A stretch of DNA of 64,000 nt from Desulfotignum sp032250905. GTDB lineage: Bacteria; Desulfobacterota; Desulfobacteria; Desulfobacterales; Desulfobacteraceae. How positions within the stretch are numbered: the first letter of the stretch is position 1; each line of letters begins with the position of its first letter. Made by a program: the position numbers and the translations under genes. Positions 15,561 to 23,958 of the stretch are shown piece by piece. The notes below the pieces were generated by a model. That model was not told the origin of the DNA. It saw only the letters and a list, made by a program, of their open reading frames with translations, and did not search any database. The stretch lies in contig JAVVEQ010000013.1 of assembly GCA_032250905.1 (NCBI GenBank), positions 5,612 to 69,611 on the forward strand, in the 5' to 3' direction.

Positions 15561-17009
15561 ATGAAAAGAGGAAAACCGGAGAAGGTGATGAGAACAACAA
15601 CCGATTTCACCTTACTGATGTTGGAAATATTCAAAAAATGCGCCGGCCGTTCCGGATGCGGGGTGTGCCGGGAACACATGGAAGAGGATTGCCTGTTTTT
15701 TCCTGAAATATACCGCCTCCACGACCTGGCAGAAGAAACCGGCACGCCCCCGGATGAAAAGGCCCTGGCATCCCTGTTGGACCTGTGCACTCTGTGTGGG
15801 CTGTGCCCGTGCCAGGATATCCGGATGCTGGTGCTCAAAGCCAAGGCTGCCAGAGCCGAAGAGAAAAAACCGCCGTTGTCCGCAAGGCTTTTGTCGGATG
15901 CCCGGCAGGTTGGCCACTGGGGAACGGCATTTTCCGCTGTGATCAATCCCCTGAACCGGCTGACACCTGTCACAGCACTGGCAAAAAAGGTCCTGGATAT
16001 CCATCCTCAAAGGTCTTTGCCCGTTTTTCCGAAAGAAAGCTTTTTTGCCTGGGCACAAAGAAGGGGGTTGCCCTCACCGGGAAAACTCGCGGCAAAGGAC
16101 GCTCCCAGAGTTGCCTATTTTGTCGGATGCAGTGCCGGCTACCTGTTTCCCGATGTGGCCAAAGCCGCGGTGGGTCTGCTGGAACAAAACGGGATTCAGG
16201 TGTTTGTCCCTTCCCAGGACTGCTGCAGCATGCCCCTGATCATGGAGGGAAACCAAAAGACGGCTGAAAAACGGATCCAGGCCAATCTGAAAACCCTTGG
16301 TGCCTGTGTTCGGGAGGGATACGACATTGTCTGCTCCTGTCCCACCTGCGGGTATTTTTTTAAAAAACTGCTTGTGGAAACTGCGTATTATTCAGATGCG
16401 TTTCAGCAGCAGTCAGGGACCGATGCAACGGTCATGAAAGTGCCTTCCGGATCCAATGATCAGACATTCACCACTGTTCCCAAAAGTATTTACCAAAACA
16501 TACTGAAGGACAACGGGTATTTTTCCGGTATCGATCCATTACAGCGCATTGATCTGTCATTGAAAGTCAAAGATATGGGGGAGTATCTGCTGTCACTTCA
16601 TAACAGCGGGAAAGCGGCGGTGACATTACGGACTCCGGAACAGCCCCTGGCCTATTTTGCCCCCTGTCACCAGCGGGAACAAGGCATGGGACAGCCCTAT
16701 TACCAGTTGATCAGCGCGCTGCCCGGTGCAGATATCAAACAGGTGGGCTCGGATATGCAGTGCTGCGGCATGGGCGGTCACCTGGGATTTAAAAAAAACT
16801 TTCATGACCATTCCCTTGCCATTGGCTGGCCGGTTCTTGACAAATTGTCCATGGAATCCGGCAGAACCCTTGTCACCGATTGCTTGAGCTGCCGCCTTCA
16901 ATTGCAGCACACCCTTTTTGCCCCGGTCTTTCATCCCCTTGAGATGCTGCAGGGCATCAGGGAAGGGGAAAACAAACCCAAAAACATATCCGGCCTTCAT
17001 GAAGGGTAA
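15561..17009 (+). CDS. Fe-S oxidoreductase with two CCG domains
   Basis: 482 residues, cytosolic. An N-terminal Cys cluster (Cys27, 33, 36, 44 and CTLCGLCPC near 85-92) replaces a normal ferredoxin pair. Two CCG domains follow: VGCSAGYLFP ... QDCCSMPL ... SCPTCGYFF, then FAPCHQREQG ... MQCCGMGGHLGF ... CLSCRLQL. CCG pairs bind noncubane Fe-S clusters in HdrB, and the layout resembles GlpC/LutA-like proteins. It is the last gene of the redox operon. AAAGAGG lies 10 nt before the ATG. The stop codon lies within a duplicated fragment of a CDF transporter gene (17003-17072), so the extreme C-terminus may have been reshaped. Confidence 0.82.
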   Translation: MKRGKPEKVMRTTTDFTLLMLEIFKKCAGRSGCGVCREHMEEDCLFFPEIYRLHDLAEETGTPPDEKALASLLDLCTLCGLCPCQDIRMLVLKAKAARAEEKKPPLSARLLSDARQVGHWGTAFSAVINPLNRLTPVTALAKKVLDIHPQRSLPVFPKESFFAWAQRRGLPSPGKLAAKDAPRVAYFVGCSAGYLFPDVAKAAVGLLEQNGIQVFVPSQDCCSMPLIMEGNQKTAEKRIQANLKTLGACVREGYDIVCSCPTCGYFFKKLLVETAYYSDAFQQQSGTDATVMKVPSGSNDQTFTTVPKSIYQNILKDNGYFSGIDPLQRIDLSLKVKDMGEYLLSLHNSGKAAVTLRTPEQPLAYFAPCHQREQGMGQPYYQLISALPGADIKQVGSDMQCCGMGGHLGFKKNFHDHSLAIGWPVLDKLSMESGRTLVTDCLSCRLQLQHTLFAPVFHPLEMLQGIREGENKPKNISGLHEG

Positions 17010-17072
17010 CAGTTTCATTTTTCCGGGAATCAGGAATCGATTTGCCGGTGCTGCAGTTATGTTTTCTCCCGG
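17003..17072. repeat. Direct repeat copy A; relic of a CDF transporter 5' end
   Basis: About 70 nt matching 22212-22281 in the same orientation with roughly eight mismatches. Read on the minus strand it gives NCSTGKSIPDSRKNETVTL, nearly the N-terminus of the intact CDF protein (NCSTRKSIPDSRKNETVTL), but the start codon ATG is changed to GGG. It begins over the stop of the Fe-S gene and lies just before the end of the AOR gene. The remaining 65 nt up to 17137 show nothing else. Confidence 0.8.
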
Positions 17073-17137
17073 TTAAATACTTTTAAGGCGTGGTGTTTTT
17101 TTGGACCGGCCGGTTCAAGGGATTGAAAATCGATCCG

Positions 17138-19027
17138 TCAGACCGGAAAATCCCTGAGTGTTTCATGGGTGCCTTTGTGCATCTCGTACCAGAATTCGAA
17201 CGCGGCCTGGTGTTTATCTTTATCAAACAGATCCAGCCAGTGATCCAGGTCCGGATCTTGAACTTTATCCACCGTTTTTTTGTTTTTCAAGAAGGTGTGG
17301 ACCATGTCGATGTTCCGTTCCGATTCCCAGAATACCGATGCATTCCGGCTGGTGATACGGCCGGCGGTCAGTCGTATCGACGCCAGGAACCAGTCTTTCA
17401 ACCCGTAGATTTTTTCAATGATGTCGGGCATGAGATCTTCAGCCCAGGCCCGGTGAAACCGGCATATCCCGAGATTGTCCAGCATCAGTTCCTGAAGCAT
17501 GCGCCGGGCGTTTTCCCTGCCAAGTGCCCGGGGTGCCATGAAATTATTGCCATAGTGCATGTAGTATTTGCCCATGATGGCCATGGGTGCCAGCACCCCC
17601 GGGGTCCAGTATTGGTTGGGAACCATCCATCCCTGGCGGGCAAATGCCGTGTGAACAAACCGGTCCATGATGGGATTGCCTTTTTCTTTTGCCAGGCTTC
17701 GAGCCAGTTTTCTGGCCCCCTTTTCCAGAGGAATCTTCCCATCCGGCCGGACCATTTCATCCAGCAAAAGCGTTCCGAGTTTTGCATTGTGCAGGGAATC
17801 TTCAACCACATCAAAGTCCTGAAAATTCCATTTTGGTTTCATGGTCACGCCTAAATGGTCAGGATCCAGCAGTTTCTCATCCAGGCAGTCCATGAGCCAG
17901 GCCAGGACCCCGCCTGCGGCAATGGCATCAAATCCCAGCATATCGGCATGGCTGGCAAGCGTTTCTGCAGCCCGCTGATCAAAAATGCCGCACAGAGGTC
18001 CCATGGCCTGATAGGGTTCATAGTCTTTCTTGTAGATTCCGTTCATTTTCTTGCACACGGCCGCACAGGGTTCGCCGCAGGTTTTCTGCTGTTTTTTCCG
18101 GATCGTTTCCTCGTTGAACTGTTTCAGGTAATGGTCGCGGATAAATTGCTGGTGCAGGGTTTTTCGTTCATCCTCGCTCCAGTAAATCGTGCGGTAATTG
18201 AACGCCAGGATATTGCCGGACATGGCGGCATAGTTCACCCCAAATGTGCCGCCGGTTTCAACAGCGGGATCATACCGGTATTTGGTGGTGGCCTCGATAT
18301 CCTTGGCAGCCATGTGCTGGTTGTATTTGTCTTCAAACCATTGATCCGCCACGTTGCGTTCACGAAAATCTTCATCCACATAGGTGCCGCCGTAGATAAT
18401 GCCGACAATGCCGTGCTCCTGAAAAAGTTTGGAGCCGAACCCGCCACGGCCGGCCCAGGTATCCACCGGGGTCAGCTTTCCCTTGCGCACCGGGGCCGAG
18501 GCAATGGCTCCAAAATCGGTCGACCGGGCAGCCGGTCCGGTTGCCAGGACCCTGGGGTCGGTCTCAAATCGGCCTGAAAACTGGTTCATGGCTGCTTCCA
18601 TCACGGCATAGACCCCGCCCCGTCCCTTTTCCCAGATCCTGCCGGGAGATACCGGCACCAGCTCCACCTCGATCTCCTCCCCGTGATTCCGGTTGAGATA
18701 CAGCAGGGACGGACGGTCGGCTTTGCCCAAAATAACCAGCTGATTGATCCCCAGGTTGTCGAACACCAGGGCGGCCCCACCCATGGATGACACATAGAAC
18801 CCGTGCCAGCAGGGAGATATGCCGCAAAAGATCATCCGGTTCGATCCCGGGAAAATGGAGCCGGCCAGAAGGCCGCCGCCGATGGTCAGGCTGTTGTGCT
18901 TGAAACTCATGTGGATGCCTAAATCCACAGGCCCGAAATAATCCCCTACTGCATATCGTTTGAGGCGGTAAAATCCGCTGGCCGCATCCAGCATCAGCAC
19001 TTTGAGAAAAGCCTGTTTATCTGTCAT
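17138..19027 (-). CDS. Aldehyde:ferredoxin oxidoreductase family (tungsten)
   Basis: 629-residue AOR-family enzyme, cytosolic, expected to bind a bis-pyranopterin tungsten (or molybdenum) cofactor and one 4Fe-4S cluster and to oxidise aldehydes with ferredoxin. The N-terminal domain has LTIGGGLLAGSIFPGSNRM and FGSKLFQEHGIVGIIYGGTY. Cluster ligands appear in CGEPCAAVCKKM (CX3CX3C rather than the classical CX2CX3C) near residue 320, with the distant fourth Cys in NLGICRFHRAW near 520. Length is normal. It lies 69 nt downstream of acr3 on the same strand, though whether it shares the ars transcript is unknown. Actual substrate cannot be inferred. Confidence 0.88.
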   Translation of the reverse strand: MTDKQAFLKVLMLDAASGFYRLKRYAVGDYFGPVDLGIHMSFKHNSLTIGGGLLAGSIFPGSNRMIFCGISPCWHGFYVSSMGGAALVFDNLGINQLVILGKADRPSLLYLNRNHGEEIEVELVPVSPGRIWEKGRGGVYAVMEAAMNQFSGRFETDPRVLATGPAARSTDFGAIASAPVRKGKLTPVDTWAGRGGFGSKLFQEHGIVGIIYGGTYVDEDFRERNVADQWFEDKYNQHMAAKDIEATTKYRYDPAVETGGTFGVNYAAMSGNILAFNYRTIYWSEDERKTLHQQFIRDHYLKQFNEETIRKKQQKTCGEPCAAVCKKMNGIYKKDYEPYQAMGPLCGIFDQRAAETLASHADMLGFDAIAAGGVLAWLMDCLDEKLLDPDHLGVTMKPKWNFQDFDVVEDSLHNAKLGTLLLDEMVRPDGKIPLEKGARKLARSLAKEKGNPIMDRFVHTAFARQGWMVPNQYWTPGVLAPMAIMGKYYMHYGNNFMAPRALGRENARRMLQELMLDNLGICRFHRAWAEDLMPDIIEKIYGLKDWFLASIRLTAGRITSRNASVFWESERNIDMVHTFLKNKKTVDKVQDPDLDHWLDLFDKDKHQAAFEFWYEMHKGTHETLRDFPV

Positions 19028-19096
19028 GTTTTCCGCCTTTTTTTAAGAATAACATACCGGCTGTTTCAGACCACGTAATAACAGCAACTCCCGGCA

Positions 19097-20275
19097 TCAG
19101 CTACTGAACCAGTGCTGTGTTCTCTTGCAGAACCCTACCAGCATCAGCATCACCGGCACCTCGATCAGCACCCCCACCACCGTGGCCAGGGCCGCACCCG
19201 AGGACAGGCCGAAGAGCATGACAGAGGTGGCAATGGCCACCTCAAAATGGTTGGATGCCCCGATCATGGCGGCCGGTGCCGCATCTTCGTAGTTGAATTT
19301 CATGAACACGGCTCCGGCATAGCCGATGGCAAAGATCAGAATGGTCTGGATGAACAAAGGAACCGCGATCCACAGGATGGTCAGCGGATTGGCCGTGATA
19401 ACATCGCCCTTGAAGCTGAACAGCAAAACCAGAGTCACCAGCAGGGCGCTGATGGTCACCGGGGTCAGGACCCCTAAAAATTTTTCCTGAAACCATTTTT
19501 CGCCTTTGGCCTTTATAATCCATAACCGGGAAAAATACCCGGCCACCAGGGGCAAAGCCACGTAGATCCCCACAGACAACAGCAGGGCCTGCCAGGGAAT
19601 GGGCAACTTGCCCACGCCCAGCAGAAACCCGCCCAGAATCCCGTAAAGCACCAGCATGGTCAGGGAATTGATGGCCACCATCACCAGGGTCAATCCGTCA
19701 TTGCCCCGGGACAGATACCCCCATACCAGGACCATGGCGGTGCACGGTGCGATGCCCAAAAGGATACACCCGGCCAGATAGCTTCGCCACAGCGGAACCT
19801 GCAGCATCTTCACCCCTTCGTGAAGCACCACCACCCCATCGCCGTGGGCAGCCCCCACAGGCAGGTTCAGGCCGAAGGGAATTTTTACCAGATCCATGGC
19901 TTCTGTTCCGATAAACCCTTTGAACGCAATCCCCAGAAAAAACAGGGATATGGCATACATGGTAAACGGCTTGATGCACCAGTTGATGAACAGGGTCCAG
20001 AACACGGGTTTGCCGCTTTTTCCCGCCCGAATCACTGAGGCGAAATCGATCTTTACCATGATGGGATACATCATGAAAAAAAGGCATACAGCAATGGGAA
20101 TGGACACCACGGGCGCACCGTTTACGGTGATGGCCATGCCGTCCAGGGCCTTTGCCAGCCCCGGGGCGATTTTTCCCAGCAGAATGCCGCCGATGATGCA
20201 CAACCCGACCCACACGGTCAGGTACCGCTCAAACACACTGGTCATTTTCCGGTCATTGTCAACAGGGGAACTCAT
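19097..20275 (-). CDS. acr3: ACR3-family arsenite efflux permease
   Basis: 392 residues, about ten membrane helices. Family landmarks: KIDFASVIRAGKSGKPV near residue 75, FGLNLPVGAAHGDG, GIAPCTAMVLVW with the conserved Cys in the fifth helix, and EDAAPAAMIGASNHFEVAIA near 320. It exports As(OH)3, and in some members Sb(III), using the proton gradient. It follows arsC by 41 nt in the operon arsR-arsC-acr3. Together with arsC this makes an ordinary arsenate detoxification route: arsenate is reduced and the product pumped out. Confidence 0.95.
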   Translation of the reverse strand: MSSPVDNDRKMTSVFERYLTVWVGLCIIGGILLGKIAPGLAKALDGMAITVNGAPVVSIPIAVCLFFMMYPIMVKIDFASVIRAGKSGKPVFWTLFINWCIKPFTMYAISLFFLGIAFKGFIGTEAMDLVKIPFGLNLPVGAAHGDGVVVLHEGVKMLQVPLWRSYLAGCILLGIAPCTAMVLVWGYLSRGNDGLTLVMVAINSLTMLVLYGILGGFLLGVGKLPIPWQALLLSVGIYVALPLVAGYFSRLWIIKAKGEKWFQEKFLGVLTPVTISALLVTLVLLFSFKGDVITANPLTILWIAVPLFIQTILIFAIGYAGAVFMKFNYEDAAPAAMIGASNHFEVAIATSVMLFGLSSGAALATVVGVLIEVPVMLMLVGFCKRTQHWFSS

Positions 20276-20316
20276 GGGTGTTTTTTCTCCTTTCTCAAGG
20301 TTGTTCCTTTTTTTGC

Positions 20317-20766
20317 TTATGACATCACATTATCGGGCAGTTTTTCCACAAACGCCCGGATCTCATCTCTGACTTTCCGGTAGCAGTCCAGCTGCTCATT
20401 TTCATCTCCGCCCCGTTTCCGGATTTCCTTTGCCAGGGCCGGGGGATCTTCAAATCCCTGGTGGACCTTTTTACCGGCCAGCGGAAAATAGGGGCAGGTT
20501 TCTTTTGCATGGTCACACACCGTGATCACCACATCCATTGGTCTGTCCTGAAATTCTTTGACGTGTTTGGACCGGTGGCCGGATATATCCACCCCTGCCT
20601 CCTTCATCACCGCCACGGCCATGGGGTCCACGCCTTGAGTTTCCACGCCTGCGGAAACCACATCAATGATATCGCCCTTGAGATGGCGGGTCCACCCTTC
20701 GGCCATCTGGCTTCGGCAAGAATTTCCCGTGCACAGAAACAATATCTTCAGTTTTTTGTCATCCAT
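20317..20766 (-). CDS. arsC: Arsenate reductase, thioredoxin-coupled
   Basis: 149 residues of the low-molecular-weight phosphatase-fold ArsC. The P-loop is CTGNSCRSQMAEGW with nucleophile Cys12, and the second and third redox Cys sit in VITVCDHAKETCPYFP (spacing 7), which defines the thioredoxin-dependent class rather than the glutaredoxin class. It reduces arsenate to arsenite in the cytosol. ATG at 20766 overlaps the end of arsR by 8 nt, so translation is coupled; a longer reading frame to 20865 lies inside arsR and is rejected. Confidence 0.95.
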   Translation of the reverse strand: MDDKKLKILFLCTGNSCRSQMAEGWTRHLKGDIIDVVSAGVETQGVDPMAVAVMKEAGVDISGHRSKHVKEFQDRPMDVVITVCDHAKETCPYFPLAGKKVHQGFEDPPALAKEIRKRGGDENEQLDCYRKVRDEIRAFVEKLPDNVMS

Positions 20767-21160
20767 TTGCCTTCTCCTTGTTTTTGACCGGACAGCAGGC
20801 TTCCCCCCGCTGCATCCGGCAGAGATCTTCTTTGTCCACCGCCATGATCCGCTCCAGCACCGCAAGATCGGCCTGAATCTGGTCAGATGTCCGCACCCGG
20901 GGCAGCAGCCAGCTTAAAATGCCATCCATATCCATGCATTGATCATCCAGGCTGAAATACACCCACCGGGATTCTTTTCTGCTTTTCAACAGCCCGGCAG
21001 TGACCAGGATGCCCAGGTGCCTCGAAGCCGTGGCACCTGTTACCTGCAGCAGTTCCGTGATCTGGCAGGCACACAGTTCATCATACCGGGTCAGGGATAG
21101 AAATATCCTGAGCCGGTTTCTGTCTGCCAGGGCTTTGAGTTTTAAAAGAAAGTCATCCAT
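20759..21160 (-). CDS. arsR: ArsR-family repressor of the arsC-acr3 operon
   Basis: 133 residues with the winged helix: KALADRNRLRIFLSL, the As(III) site DELCACQITELL, and recognition helix GATASRHLGILVTAGLL, then wing ESRWVYFSL. Extra C-terminal Cys (CRMQRGEACCPV) could add ligands. First gene of arsR-arsC-acr3 and expected to repress its own promoter. It differs from the ArsR at 9938 in sequence and in the operator likely to be used, so the two loci are probably not simply redundant. Confidence 0.92.
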   Translation of the reverse strand: MDDFLLKLKALADRNRLRIFLSLTRYDELCACQITELLQVTGATASRHLGILVTAGLLKSRKESRWVYFSLDDQCMDMDGILSWLLPRVRTSDQIQADLAVLERIMAVDKEDLCRMQRGEACCPVKNKEKANG

Positions 21161-21169
21161 TTTTGTCCC

Positions 21170-21187
21170 TTATATTTATTTATATAA
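21170..21187. promoter_or_regulatory. Candidate ArsR operator upstream of arsR
   Basis: TTATAT, 6-nt AT spacer, ATATAA: an 18-bp palindrome 10 nt before the arsR ATG on the minus strand. AT-rich palindromes overlapping the promoter are usual for ArsR, but no clear -35/-10 pair could be fixed here. It is unlike the CTATATAT-N12 operators at 8784 and 9661. Confidence 0.45.
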
Positions 21188-21337
21188 TTAGCCAAACAAC
21201 GAATTATTTAACAACTTTTTTTCATCCGGTCAACCGGAAGTTTTCAAGTTCCTTATCCAGAATGAGATTTAATGAACGTGGAGACTGTTTCTTTTTGGAT
21301 GCTGATCCAGTAAGCAGTGCCATCCTGATTTCATGGT

Positions 21338-22279
21338 TCAGGGCTTTTTCTTGATTTCAACGGTGATATGTTCAAAATTGCCCACTTTCTTTACAAGGGT
21401 GTGGTAGAAAGACGGGTCTTTGTCTTCTGAAGAAGTCAGGCTCAATATCAGGGACCGTTCGTTTTCCGATATCTGCCAGACATGCAGATCTTCAATGGAG
21501 GTGGTGTCGGATTCGATCAATTCCCGCAGCCGGGTGATCGTCTCTGACGTGTCTGATTTATCCAAAAGCAGGCTGCTGGTCTGCTTCAGAAGACCGATGG
21601 CCCATCTTGCCACAACAATGGCCCCCAGGATCCCGACCAGAGGATCTGCCCAGATAAACCCGAGCAGTTTGGCCGCCAGCAGGGCAAAGATGGCCAGGAC
21701 ACTGGTCAGTGCATCTGTAATGACATGGAGATAGGCGGCCTTGAGGTTGTGGTCCACATGACTGTGTTGATAGCAGATGGAATCTGAATGATCATTGTGT
21801 GATTGGGGGAGGTCGTGGCCATGGTTGTGATCCGACCCACCGTGGCCCAGGATAATTGCTGAAACAATATTTACGACCAGACCGACAACCGCCACGACAA
21901 TGGCCGGGTTGAACAAGATATGGACCGGATTGATCAGGCGTTCAATGGATTCGAATGCCATGGCACCCGCTGCAACCAAAAGGAGAATGGCATTGGTGTA
22001 GCCGCCGAGCACGCCGACCTTTCCGGTACCGAAACAAAAAGACGGATTGTCCATCTGTTTTCTGGCAAAGATATATGCGGCAAGGGTAATAAACAGGGCC
22101 AGGGCATGGGTGCCCATGTGAATACCGTCGGACAGAAGCGCCATGGAGCCGCTGATTAGACCGGCAATAATTTCTGCGGCCATAGTGATCAGGGTGATGA
22201 TCACCACAATCAGGGTAACGGTCTCATTTTTCCGGGAATCAGGGATCGATTTGCGGGTGCTGCAGTTATGCGTTCTCAT
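21338..22279 (-). CDS. Cation diffusion facilitator (CzcD/ZitB type) transporter
   Basis: 313-residue CDF exporter of divalent cations such as Zn(II), Cd(II) or Co(II). Six membrane helices; the transport-site residues appear in ALLSDGIHMGTHALAL (HxxxD-type in helix 2) and AAYLHVITDALTSVLAI (HxxxD in helix 5). Between helices 4 and 5 is a His-rich loop (DHNHGHD, HNDHSDS, HSHVDH) typical of zinc members. A short C-terminal cytosolic domain follows. Its ATG overlaps the stop of the DUF190-CBS gene (ATGA). The first 20 codons are duplicated at 17003-17072. Confidence 0.92.
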   Translation of the reverse strand: MRTHNCSTRKSIPDSRKNETVTLIVVIITLITMAAEIIAGLISGSMALLSDGIHMGTHALALFITLAAYIFARKQMDNPSFCFGTGKVGVLGGYTNAILLLVAAGAMAFESIERLINPVHILFNPAIVVAVVGLVVNIVSAIILGHGGSDHNHGHDLPQSHNDHSDSICYQHSHVDHNLKAAYLHVITDALTSVLAIFALLAAKLLGFIWADPLVGILGAIVVARWAIGLLKQTSSLLLDKSDTSETITRLRELIESDTTSIEDLHVWQISENERSLILSLTSSEDKDPSFYHTLVKKVGNFEHITVEIKKKP

Positions 22280-22281
22280 GG
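22212..22281. repeat. Direct repeat copy B (5' end of CDF gene)
   Basis: The intact source of the 70-bp repeat, covering the start codon and first 20 or so codons of the CDF gene. Copy A lies 5.2 kb away in the same orientation. The pair brackets the segment containing AOR, acr3, arsC, arsR and most of the CDF gene. Confidence 0.8.
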
Positions 22282-23577
22282 TTCAATCACCGGACCCATC
22301 CATGCGACCCCGGTGCGCAGCAAAGCGTCCCGGGTGATCATGCCCAGAAACCCTCCATCATCGTTCACCACAGGGAGGCGTTTCAAGGTTTTTTCAATCA
22401 TCAGGGCCAAGGCTTCTTCAATCAGCATCTCTTTGCGCACCATCACCAGATCCGTGATCATGACCTCGCAGGCTGTGGTACCGGCAAGGATCTGCGACAG
22501 ATCGGCCCGGTCATTGGGCTGTTTAAAGGAATGAAACGGTTTGGACAGCAGGTGCCAGATCCCTTCCTGTTTCGGCTTGAAGTACCGCAGCAGGTCGCGG
22601 TCCGAGATAAGTCCCAGCAGCTTTCCCGTTTCATCCACCACCACCACCCTCTGAAGATCGTTGTCGTCAATGATCCGGATCACTTCGTCTATGGGGGTTT
22701 CAGGCAAAACCGCATGCACATCCTGTCTCAGGATATCTCCCACATGTTTCAGGTTTTCCACTTCCACGTTCCGGGTACTGAAAGCGCGCCAGTCAGGTGC
22801 CTCGTGCATCACGATCCTGAAAATGTCCAGCCGGGACAAAATCCCCGTGAGCTGTTGATCGCCGTCCACCACCGGGAGACGTTTGAGGCCCTTGGCAAGC
22901 ATCCGGTCCACAGCCTCGGACAACGGCCGGTCTTCAGTGATCACAACCACCGGCGCGGTCATGATCTCTTTGACTTTTTTTTCCGAGAGCTGATCCAATA
23001 CCGATTCCCGCCGGGCCTGATCCGATTCCGACAGCAGGTCCAGGCGCAAGGGAAGCCCGCCTCTCCGGATCAGGTCACCCTGGGTGACCATGCCCACAGG
23101 CCGCCGGTTGTCATCCACCACCGGCAGTCCGGTGAAAATCGATGCCAGCAGAACCCGGGCCGCATCTCCCACCGGTGTGTCCGGGATGACGCTTTGCGGA
23201 TCCTGTGTCATCACATCCCGGACCCGCAGCTGTCTGGGAAAAAAGGAACTGCGGGTCCGATGACTCAGGACATTCAGGTCATGAAGGGCCACAATCCCGT
23301 CGGTAACAATCTGTTTCAGCCCGTCCAGCACACGATCTGTTTCCGCCGCAGGCACCAGAATACAGATGCGGATCGGCAGATTGTAGGACAGAATCTCCAG
23401 ACGCCCCGTGGCCATCTCTCCGTTTTCATAACATCCGGCAATCCCCCGGGTGACCATGCACCGGGCCGCGATTTTCAGATCATGCACATAGGCGAGGACC
23501 GCATCAGTCAAGGGCTCTTTCCGGTACCGGACCTCTTCTCCTGTAAAAATCTCTATGGCGTTGTAGTGCAGCATCAT
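22276..23577 (-). CDS. DUF190 domain fused to CBS domains
   Basis: 433 residues. The first 100 or so (HYNAIEIFTGEEVRYRKEPL ... GIAGCYENGEM) are a DUF190 domain, a PII-like trimeric fold. Four CBS motifs follow, recognisable by VRDVMTQDPQSVIPDTPVGDA, VKEIMTAPVVVITED, LRQDVHAVLPETPIDEV and ACEVMITDLVMVRKE. CBS pairs usually bind adenine nucleotides. DUF190 genes often neighbour crcB, as here (6 nt after it), and a regulatory role in ion homeostasis is plausible but undemonstrated. Coupled to the CDF gene by a 4-nt overlap. Confidence 0.87.
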   Translation of the reverse strand: MMLHYNAIEIFTGEEVRYRKEPLTDAVLAYVHDLKIAARCMVTRGIAGCYENGEMATGRLEILSYNLPIRICILVPAAETDRVLDGLKQIVTDGIVALHDLNVLSHRTRSSFFPRQLRVRDVMTQDPQSVIPDTPVGDAARVLLASIFTGLPVVDDNRRPVGMVTQGDLIRRGGLPLRLDLLSESDQARRESVLDQLSEKKVKEIMTAPVVVITEDRPLSEAVDRMLAKGLKRLPVVDGDQQLTGILSRLDIFRIVMHEAPDWRAFSTRNVEVENLKHVGDILRQDVHAVLPETPIDEVIRIIDDNDLQRVVVVDETGKLLGLISDRDLLRYFKPKQEGIWHLLSKPFHSFKQPNDRADLSQILAGTTACEVMITDLVMVRKEMLIEEALALMIEKTLKRLPVVNDDGGFLGMITRDALLRTGVAWMGPVIEP

Positions 23578-23583
23578 CTCCTC

Positions 23584-23958
23584 CTATTTCACGCTGCCGA
23601 TCCACAATCCCACGACGGTCAATGCCAGACCGCCCAGGTTGTTGATCAGGATGTTCACCACCGGTTGCACCATGAGTCCGGCCCGGCCGGCACTGACGGT
23701 TTCGATGGAGAAAGTTGAAAAGGTTGTCAAAGCACCCAGAAATCCGGTAATCAGCAAGAGGCGCATCTCCGGCGTCAGCAGCCGCACCCGGTCCGACAGC
23801 CCGAACAAGAGCCCGATGAGAAAACATCCCGCCAGGTTGGCGACCAGGGTTCCCCAGGGGAAGCGGGTGCCCCACAGGTTTACCGAAAGAAGGCTGATGC
23901 CGTAGCGGCTTGCCGCACCCAGGCTGCCGCCTGCCATGACCAACAGGAGTTTTTCCAT
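23584..23958 (-). CDS. crcB: Fluoride channel CrcB/Fluc
   Basis: 124 residues with four membrane helices. Family motifs: GGSLGAASRYGIS near the start, FPWGTLVANLAGCFLIG with the conserved Asn, and GFLGALTTFSTFSIET with the Phe-box TFSTF and the Na-binding GxTTFSTF. Works as a dual-topology dimer letting fluoride leave the cytosol. ATG at 23958 (GGGG about 11 nt upstream) gives the normal length; a longer frame to 24030 is unlikely. First gene of crcB-DUF190/CBS-CDF. No fluoride riboswitch was recognised upstream. Confidence 0.93.
   Translation of the reverse strand: MEKLLLVMAGGSLGAASRYGISLLSVNLWGTRFPWGTLVANLAGCFLIGLLFGLSDRVRLLTPEMRLLLITGFLGALTTFSTFSIETVSAGRAGLMVQPVVNILINNLGGLALTVVGLWIGSVK

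Noticed and set aside
21222..21323. 33-codon minus-strand frame between the CDF gene and arsR
   Set aside because: No ribosome binding site at a useful distance and no recognisable similarity; could be a relic, but unsupported.
22531..23718. Plus-strand reading frame of 395 codons
   Set aside because: Antisense to the DUF190-CBS gene, with no ribosome binding site or motif.
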